From contig LRSR01007976.1 of NCBI GenBank assembly GCA_001579985.1, forward strand, positions 1-37,211: a stretch of DNA of 37,211 bases. The letters run 5' to 3'. A program made the position numbers and the translations under genes. How positions within the stretch are numbered: the stretch's first letter is position 1; each line of letters opens with the position of its first letter. The DNA is from Hypsibius dujardini. Taxonomy: Eukaryota > Tardigrada > Eutardigrada > Parachela > Hypsibiidae. Shown here in pieces: positions 30,928 to 37,211 of the stretch. Below the pieces are notes generated by a model that was not told where the DNA came from, made no database searches, and was given only the letters and a program-made list of their open reading frames with translations.

Positions 30928-33168
30928 TCATTTGACAGAATTCTTTGGCTTCGTAAAGGACAGCTCGTACAAGAAGTTCCCGGTGTCTTTTCCCAAGCGT
31001 TGCGTATAATCCAGCGACCGCAAGTCCAGTCCGATGACGTTCTGCCGGCTGTTGAACAACACAAAGCCGCGCTTTTCAAGGTAGTGCAGCATCAGCGACC
31101 GCTGCCGGATGATGTCGCGCCACGTGCCGAATCGCGCCACCGGATGAATCTCCACAACAAACTGCTCCACATGATCCAGACTTCTCACGTCCGTCATGGA
31201 GTCCCGCAGAAAGGCCCATTCCGCCCCTTCCACGTCCATTTTAAGGACACTCACCTGTGTTGTCGAAAAAAATACTCTTTTCAATTTAATTTTATAAATC
31301 TTCTAAGTAGATTTACTGTAAATTTCTTAATTTTCACAAGACTTTGCTCTGGTGGACAAAGTAACCCCCCGCACCTTTAGAAGGTTAGGGGAAACCAATA
31401 ACATGTACATTGTTTGTCCTAACATCGCTCGTTCAGTCGGTTCAGTCGATTCAGTGAGATGTGACAGTTATTGCGCAATCACTGACCATGCGGTTCTTGT
31501 GTCTCAAGTTTCGCTGAATGTCCGAATACGATGCCACCGTCCAGTTTGGTTCGATGGACGCGTCGCTTGTCGTCAATCCTAAATTATGGAACCAATGTTG
31601 TCTGTTCCGTTTTTGGGAAGGTATTCCGATGGACGGGTCAAAGGAATGAACTTCGCAACCGAATTCGTGCATTTCATCATCGAAGCTCCAGTCATCCGAG
31701 ATCCCGAACGAATAGACAAGGCAGCTGTTGGAGTGGATCGCTGGACGGAGCTGGTCCAGACAGACAGCGTACTGACCATCGATAAATCCGCTGGATTTGG
31801 TAGAGCCGCCAAATTTTTGAACGGTCTGACAGACATGAACAGGTTGATGATTGATGAAGGAGGATAAACGTTGTAACTCCATTTCTGGAGTGCCGTCGCC
31901 CGCAGGAGGGATGTAGCGAAGTGGTTGATTGGTCGTCCAGGCAGTCCAGGTGATCCAAAGCAAGCAGCCGTGTCTGCTGCGGATGGCATGGTTTGTACAG
32001 TTTTTCAGGGTTGCGGAAACAGGTATCCAGTTGTAGATAAAATACAGGCCATGGAGGAAATCGTGCAGTTTGATGGCGTAGTTTTCCTCTTTTTCTTTTA
32101 CTTGTGCCGGTACTAAAAGAAAGGAGCAACAGAGAGATCCGTCATGACTATGCAGTCATACCGAAAATTGTAGACATAAACACAGACACAGTCGAGACAC
32201 AGACACAGACACAGACACAGACACAGACACAGACACAGACACAGACACAGACACAGACACACACAGACACACACACACACACACACACAGACACAGACAC
32301 AGACACACTCCATCGACCAAGGCAACGTCTCCGCTTACTCACATACGGTCACGGCAGTGATCAAAATTTCCGTCCGGCTACTCAAGGCGGCAATTACGCG
32401 TTGCAGGTCGTAGACATCGGTCAGCAGCCCGTGAAGTACAGCGACATGTCCTCGTACGTCCAACGTTACAGGCTCACGCAATAACAACTTCGTCTTCCGT
32501 TCAGTGCATTGTGGATAGCCGCAGTCGTAGCGGGGTACGATCTTAGCCGTTGTGATCCAGCTGTTGAGGTCCACATGCCCCCTTAAATAGATGCCTTCCA
32601 AAAATACTGACTTCACTCCGGGGAATCTAACGGGAGACCACATCAAATACGTGAATTGGCTGGTCAAGATTTTGGGATGGCAACAACTAAATAGTCCGCT
32701 AACAATTTATTATTTCCGAATTTTTGTTTTAGTTTAAATTTTTTTTTCTACTCGAAGCTCGTACTGAATTACCGCTTAATGAATTACCGCTTACTGTATG
32801 GAATTGACGACGGGCAGAATGTGTGAACTGGTCGGTTGACGCAGTCGGACCTTTTGAGAATTCGGCGACAATGAATGCGCGAAACGGATCACCCATTCCC
32901 AGGACTGACGTGATCCGGAGATTTTTGGGTATGCCAAAATGCCGAACCATGCTGAAGGGACGGATGAGGCGTGCCGTGGTCGGTCTACTGGAGGAGAGTT
33001 TAACACACTCGGCAAGGTTCTGGCTGCGATGTCGCGAGATAAATTGGAAAGGAGGAGGACTAAATTTAGTACAACGAAAGAACAAACGACCGAAAAAATA
33101 ATGGCTATTACCACCAAATGTTTGAGTCGAACTGTTATCGTGGTGATCGGACCTGAATCGCGGAACAT
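30928..33168 (-). CDS. METTL24/FkbM-like methyltransferase with N-terminal signal anchor
   Basis: Exons on the minus strand: 33168-32795, 32686-32343, 32112-31487, 31254-30928; model 556 aa with all phases agreeing (CA|T, T|TA, phase 0). Residues ~18-45 (HLVVIAIIFSVVCSFVVL...) are a type II anchor. Residues ~50-300 are a long region I do not recognise. The methyltransferase fold starts near YAVCLDQL and has CLVYSFGISDDWSFDDEM (SAM-binding loop) and CEVHSFDPS (acidic residue binding the ribose). It then crosses the last intron into VSVLKMDVEGAEW, the FkbM/METTL24 KxDxEGAEW motif. The C-terminus ends LYELSFTKPKNSVK. Known relatives are poorly characterised methyltransferases; the substrate is unknown. 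The assignment of exons 1 and 2 to this gene rests on splice phase only. The last exon is duplicated at 25219-25473. Intron 2 holds a CA/CAGACA microsatellite. Confidence 0.75.
32180..32308. repeat. (ACACAG)n / (AC)n microsatellite
   Basis: A run of ACACAG followed by pure AC in intron 2 of the methyltransferase gene. It yields spurious long C-V-C-V frames on the minus strand. Confidence 0.95.
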
Positions 33169-33278
33169 TTTCAGTGCGTTAATATCGATTGCTTGATGGA
33201 CATTTCCTTTTTCTGAATAACTGAATAAATGAAATTTAAAGAAAGTTTACATGTGAAGCATGGTTGGATATCTCTAGC

Positions 33279-33590
33279 ATGTGGAAGAAGATTCGTTCGG
33301 TGAGAGTAAATTGTGTAGTGCTTGCAGCTGCTCAAACGGAACCGCTGGTTTACGGGGGGATGTACGACTTGCTTGCCAAGCAGACCGTCACGGCAGCCTC
33401 GGCGCTAATTGGGTTCATAAAGATCTATTGGTGTGTGTTGGGTTTTTCATCGTTTGAAAGTCTGTGTCTGTATCTTTGTCTGTGTCTGTGTCGGTGTCTG
33501 TGAATGTGACTGTGTTTGTGTTTGTTTCTGTGTCTGTGTCTGTGTCTGTGTCTATGTTTGTGTCTAAGTCTGTGTCTGACATGCAGACAC

Positions 33591-33621
<31 letters not shown>

Positions 33622-34335
33622 TACACACACACACACACAGAGACCTGCGCGACCAAACCAGAAGTTGGAAAAGAGCTAACCGCTTCTCGTTTCCTGCTTA
33701 AGGTATTTTTAAAACCGGTGGTGTCGGTATTATCCGTCCTCCTGGGTCAAAACCGCCAGCAGTGACGTCATCACCGGTTTAGCCATCAAGATCCTTGTCG
33801 ACGGTCTCGAGCCCTCTCAGAACTTCCACCTCCAGCAATGGAGCCTGCTCGGGCAGGGCAGCGACCAGAACTTTTTCCTCAACATCCAATCCAACATCTT
33901 CATGCCTGCTTGCCTGTCTGCATGAACGCCTCGACCCCCGGGGAGCTGTACCTCGACCCCCGGGGAGCTGTACCTCGACGCGGCGTTCAACCGCACGGTC
34001 TCGGTCCTCCTCGCCACCGACAACAACCACCTCAACGTGCCGGAGAAGACCAACATTCTCGGACTGTATGAGCAGACGTCGCTCGAGTCGAACGGAAATC
34101 GAGTCGACAGCTGGATCTTCGGCCAGAAAGTTGTCGCTCCCTGGAAGGTCGACTTCATCCCCAATCCCGGCCTGACGGCGAGTCATCACGCACGGACTTC
34201 CGGACGGTCCTCTCGAGCATCTCACGGGACACGGTGCTGTACAACGTGGTGGCGTATCGTGCCCCATTTTGGGGCGGCGATCTCATCGGGAGAGTCATTC
34301 TACGGAGCAACTTTGTCGCGTCGCCGTTTGTGGAT
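33279..34335 (+). pseudogene. Broken gene of unrecognised family
   Basis: Codon-like plus-strand blocks: 33300-33430 (VNCVVLAAAQTEPLVYGGMY), a GTGTGT donor at 33431, then from about 33760 SDVITGLAIKILVDGLEPSQ, then ELYLDAAFNRTVSVLLATDN and EKTNILGLYEQTSLESNGNR, and in another frame DTVLYNVVAYRAPFWGGDLI with RSNFVASPFVDEGLRFQH. Splice phase 2 agrees across the first intron. A CTGC-rich 20-bp insert brings an in-frame TGA at 33922, a 22-bp unit is duplicated in tandem at 33933-33976, and a further frameshift lies near 34176. I cannot name the family. Its start lies roughly 110 bp from the divergent methyltransferase start. Confidence 0.5.
33455..33645. repeat. Inverted microsatellite (TGTCTG)n then (CAGACA)n
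   Basis: The left half is TGTCTG/TGTTTG-rich (33460-33578), the right half CAGACA/CACACA-rich (33584-33641), meeting at GACATGCAGAC. The halves are complementary and could fold into a long hairpin. It lies in the intron of the broken gene. Confidence 0.88.
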
Positions 34336-34429
34336 GAAGGATTGCGCTTTCAGCATGCACACGCACACGCACACGCACGCATTATCAGCCATGAAAAGGT
34401 GGAGAGAGAAATTCCGTGCTGAATAGCTT

Positions 34430-35093
34430 TAAAAATACATCTTCCTACGTGATTTACAGTCGAAGGGAGTAATAATTTAGCTGCAGCGCAGAAGCGATGA
34501 CAAGAAAACGCGTGTGTGCAACCGAGGAAACGAAAATGTTTGTGAAACGTTTTTGTCGACTATTTCATAATTCGGACTTAATTCCATCAGAACCGTTTTT
34601 GGCTGCAGCTCTTTTCAATAATGCGAGCAGGATGCGTCAAGGGCCGACAGCAGCTGGCACGCAAACTGCAACGAGAAAAGAATTCGTGAACGCGAAAAAA
34701 AATTAAACTACACGTGCTTAAATAATTTAATTAATTAATTAATTTAATTTAATTAATTAATTAAATTTAATAACGTAAAAAAAATTAAACTACATTAAAA
34801 AATACGTGAGCGAATATTTTTAATAACTAATTTCCGGATGTTCGTTTTTCTTTTAACTTGACTTGACACAAAAATAAACTTTGAACTTTTTTAGTTTTAA
34901 AAATTAAATTACATTTTAACTTCAAATTAAAATAAATTAAATTAAAATTAAAAATAAAAAAAATAAAAAATAAAATTAAATCAAAATTAAAGATTAAAAA
35001 AAATTAAAAATTAAAAAATTAAATTAAACTGAAAATTAAAAAAATAAATAAAAAAATTAAATTAAATTAAAAACTAAATTAAATTAAAATGTA
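34430..35093. other. AT-rich low-complexity DNA, no gene
   Basis: From about 34715 to 35090 it is almost pure A/T with TTAATTAA and AAATTAAA runs. It is 3' of the SGNH gene (-). The short frame at 34497-34706 has no family similarity. Confidence 0.6.
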
Positions 35094-36909
35094 TTATACC
35101 TTTTGAACAAGGTGAAAGCCAGGGTGCACTTGATCGCGGTAGAGCTCTGGATGCGCGAGCGCCACGTCGTGCGCGGTGGACCAGATGGTGAAATTGCGGC
35201 GACCACCCACGTCAGCGAGGAGGTCTCCATACTGCTCCACAGTCCCCGACGTTTTTTGGCTCGTCCCCTCAACAGTGACGTCAGAGGCATGCTCCGCAGA
35301 CTTTGGATTTCCGGGCACTATTAAAATAAATAAAAACACAGCACACTTATAGTAAAACAATAAAATATTATTTATAGTAAAAGAACAAGTTTTAAAAAAA
35401 ATTTAAGATTTCAAAAAAAAAATTCAAAAAAAAATTCAAAAAAAAAATTCAAAAAAAAATTCAAAAAAAATTTCAAAAAATTTCAAAAATTTCAAAAAAA
35501 ATTTCAAAATTTTATTTTTTAATTTATTAACAGTTTATTTAGTATTGTGTTGCCATCTGAAAGACGGACATGTTTTCACCCATATCGCTGTCGTTCGGTT
35601 TTCCAGCCGTTCAAATGCGTTGGCAACTTTATGAAGTTTCTCTATAATGTAAAGACAGTCACTTAAAATTATCTGGGAGCTGTTAAGCGACTGTTCCGTT
35701 AACCTTGAAACATGGTGATGCCTTTGGGTCCAAACTGATAAACCGACCACTGAAATCGAGAAGAACCTAGATCGAATTCGGGGTACACGTGGAAGGGGGC
35801 GGGACTTCTGCCCAAACTGACCACTCCGATGCCGAACACGATGACATCCGGTGCGTTCCTGTGGTACCATCTTTTAAGGAGCTGTTGGAGGTGACCGTCT
35901 GGATACCTACACCACACGAAATACTGAAAAAAAAAATTTAAAAATTAAAAAAAAATTTAAATTTTTTTGCTTATTCGAATAAAATGAAAGCTGATTGTGA
36001 ATGTAATATTTTAATATCACCAGCGACGCATTATATTGAGGACTGAAGTAATGCGCATCCTCTTGAAATTGCCAGGGATGAAAGGCTCGATCCATCAGCA
36101 TGCTCCGCAGGAACACGAAGAGATCTCGCATTCGGGAGTCACCGATGATGGCCAGCGAACGATTGGACAGGGCATTCAACCTGCGTCTGCCAAGGAAAAA
36201 CAACATGCACGGAGGGTGACGACATGCACGGAGGGTGACGACATGCACCGAGGGTGACGACATGCACGGAGGGTGACGACATGCACGGAGGGTGACGACA
36301 AGAGCTGGCACGTCGGTCAGGGAAATATTTTAGTGTTAACATAAAGTGTGTGACATTGAATGGGCTTATTTTTTGATGTGCGGGCACGAGTGCAAACGCG
36401 CTTAGCGCGCGCTTAGCACGAGTTTTAAAATAATTAAAAAAAGGAATTTTTATTTAAATTTAAATTCAGCCTTAATTTAATTCCTGCCGTCGGTGTGATA
36501 TTTCTGCGTACGAGTTGGTGATGTTGAGATCCGTGGCGGATGAGCACGAGCTGGCTGACGTCAAAAAATGTCCACATAAGTGCAGATGAGTTGCCTGCAA
36601 AGTGTTCCAACAAAAGCGCCCATAGGAAATTGCATATAAAAAACAAGTTTTCCCTTCCCTTCTCACCTTATCAGTATGAAACGGGAATGTTGAGTGCGGC
36701 ATCAAGGTCTCCGTCATGCGGTCAAATAAATAGTAATAACTGGGATGACTTTTTTGGCTCAACCAAAACTCCAGACACAAACTGAAAAGGAACAGGAAAC
36801 CGCAAATAAGGAACAGATTTCGGTAGTCAATGCTTGACGGGACGAGATGGGTTGTGATAGTGGGAGCTTTTCGGGATGACGCTGCACCCAGAAAGGGATC
36901 TGACGACAT
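35094..36909 (-). CDS. SGNH/PC-esterase-like protein related to CASD1 N-terminal domain
   Basis: Six-exon model on the minus strand: 36909-36667, 36594-36512, 36186-36021, 35923-35748, 35679-35570, 35317-35094; 333 aa, all phases agreeing. Residues ~30-50 (LFLICGFLFLFSLCLEFWL) are a signal anchor. SGNH block I is SLAIIGDSRMRDLF with the nucleophile Ser, a block-III-like FGIGVVSL follows, and DQVH near the end supplies Asp and His of the catalytic triad (D-x-x-H). This order matches CASD1, the sialic-acid O-acetyltransferase, and related PC-esterases. The multi-pass acyltransferase domain of CASD1 is absent: the model ends HPGFHLVQKV at TAA. AAG|GTATAA there could be a donor, so more 3' exons cannot be excluded. 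Exon 2 and the 68-nt intron 4 are the least certain parts. Confidence 0.72.
35318..35569. repeat. Poly-A/TTCAAAAA low-complexity intron
   Basis: Intron 5 of the SGNH gene is largely ATTTCAAAAAAA-type runs (35390-35520). Confidence 0.75.
36204..36300. repeat. 19-bp minisatellite, five copies
   Basis: Unit CATGCACGGAGGGTGACGA, one copy with a C for G change. It ends (in gene orientation) 18 nt before exon 3 of the SGNH gene, so it forms most of the 3' end of intron 2. Confidence 0.92.
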
Positions 36910-36972
36910 GGTCAATTTTAATCATCTTTAAAAAGAAGACTAAACACTTTGTACGAGATGATGTGAGACGTA

Positions 36973-37211
36973 TCGGTTCGCTCGGTTCGCTCGGTTCGCT
37001 TAGTTCGCTTGGTTCGCTCGGTTCGCTCGGTTCGCTCGGTTCGCTCGGTTCGCTCGGTTCGCTCGGTTCGCTCGGTTCGCTCGGTTCGCTCGGTTCGCTC
37101 GGTTCGCTCGGTTCGCTCGGTTCGCTTGGTTCGCTTGGTTCGCTCGGTTCGCTCGGTTCGCTTGGTTCGCTCGGTTCGATCGGTTCGCTTGGTTCGCTCG
37201 GTTCGCTTGGT
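36973..37211. repeat. 10-bp minisatellite TCGGTTCGCT, about 24 copies
   Basis: Near-perfect head-to-tail decamers to the end of the window, with recurrent variants (TTGGTTCGCT, TCGGTTCGAT). It starts 64 bp upstream of the SGNH gene ATG and so occupies its promoter or 5' UTR region. The full length is not visible. Confidence 0.95.

Larger units (their letters stand above)
26334..32190. repeat. Segmental duplication, copy 2
   Basis: The right-hand partner of 20480-25560, holding the second unknown gene and the 3' half of the intact methyltransferase. It contains a solo LTR (30284-30717) and a hAT MITE (28910-29109). Divergence is uneven: exon 4 and its 3' flank are almost identical to copy 1, other parts clearly less so. 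Confidence 0.88.

Noticed and set aside
32104-32484. TQTQTQ / CVCVCV frames
   Set aside because: Microsatellite translation within a methyltransferase intron.
33779-34267. 162-aa minus-strand frame
   Set aside because: Antisense shadow of the GC-rich plus-strand broken gene, rich in R/V/E typical of reversed codons.

Overview
The window is nuclear DNA from an invertebrate animal. The coding signals are short open blocks joined by GT-AG introns with matching phases, and the gaps are dense with eukaryotic transposon remains (a DD37D mariner, hAT, pogo/CENP-B type, LTR and non-LTR pieces, MITEs) and microsatellites. The gene families (GT92, METTL24-like, SGNH/CASD1-like, LDLa) fit a metazoan, perhaps an ecdysozoan such as an arthropod or tardigrade, but the sequence alone does not fix the phylum. 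All exon models below were assembled by eye from reading frame, splice motifs and phase.

Layout. 1-5.5 kb holds no intact gene: an LTR fragment, a broken pogo/CENP-B type transposase, LINE and mariner relics, and a long degenerate GACGGATG repeat. 5.58-9.0 kb (+) is a small secreted LDL-receptor class A gene whose introns are packed with MITEs, nested palindromes and a solo LTR. 10.2-19.6 kb (-) carries two tandem glycosyltransferase-92 genes (452 and 499 aa models) and a relic exon of a third. Their intron sets differ, and one intron of the second gene is almost entirely two tandem 243-bp units. 20.5-32.2 kb is a large tandem duplication. Each copy holds an unrecognised five-exon gene (256 and 201 aa models) and the last exon of a METTL24/FkbM-like methyltransferase. 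The methyltransferase is complete only at the right-hand copy (30.9-33.2 kb, -, 556 aa model with a signal anchor). Copy 1 was interrupted by a maT-like mariner, copy 2 by a solo LTR and probably by a hAT MITE. 33.3-34.3 kb (+) is a broken gene of unknown family. 35.1-36.9 kb (-) is a six-exon SGNH/PC-esterase gene related to CASD1, with a 10-bp minisatellite (about 24 copies) starting 64 bp upstream of its ATG and running out of the window.

How the genes fit together. Four intact models (two GT92, the methyltransferase, the SGNH esterase) are predicted type II membrane proteins with an N-terminal anchor and a lumenal catalytic domain, so the window may be a neighbourhood of Golgi glycan-modifying enzymes. 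This is inference from families and topology, not demonstrated. No defence system, CRISPR array, tRNA or rRNA was seen. The most novel items are the duplicated unknown gene pair and the repeat-built intron.
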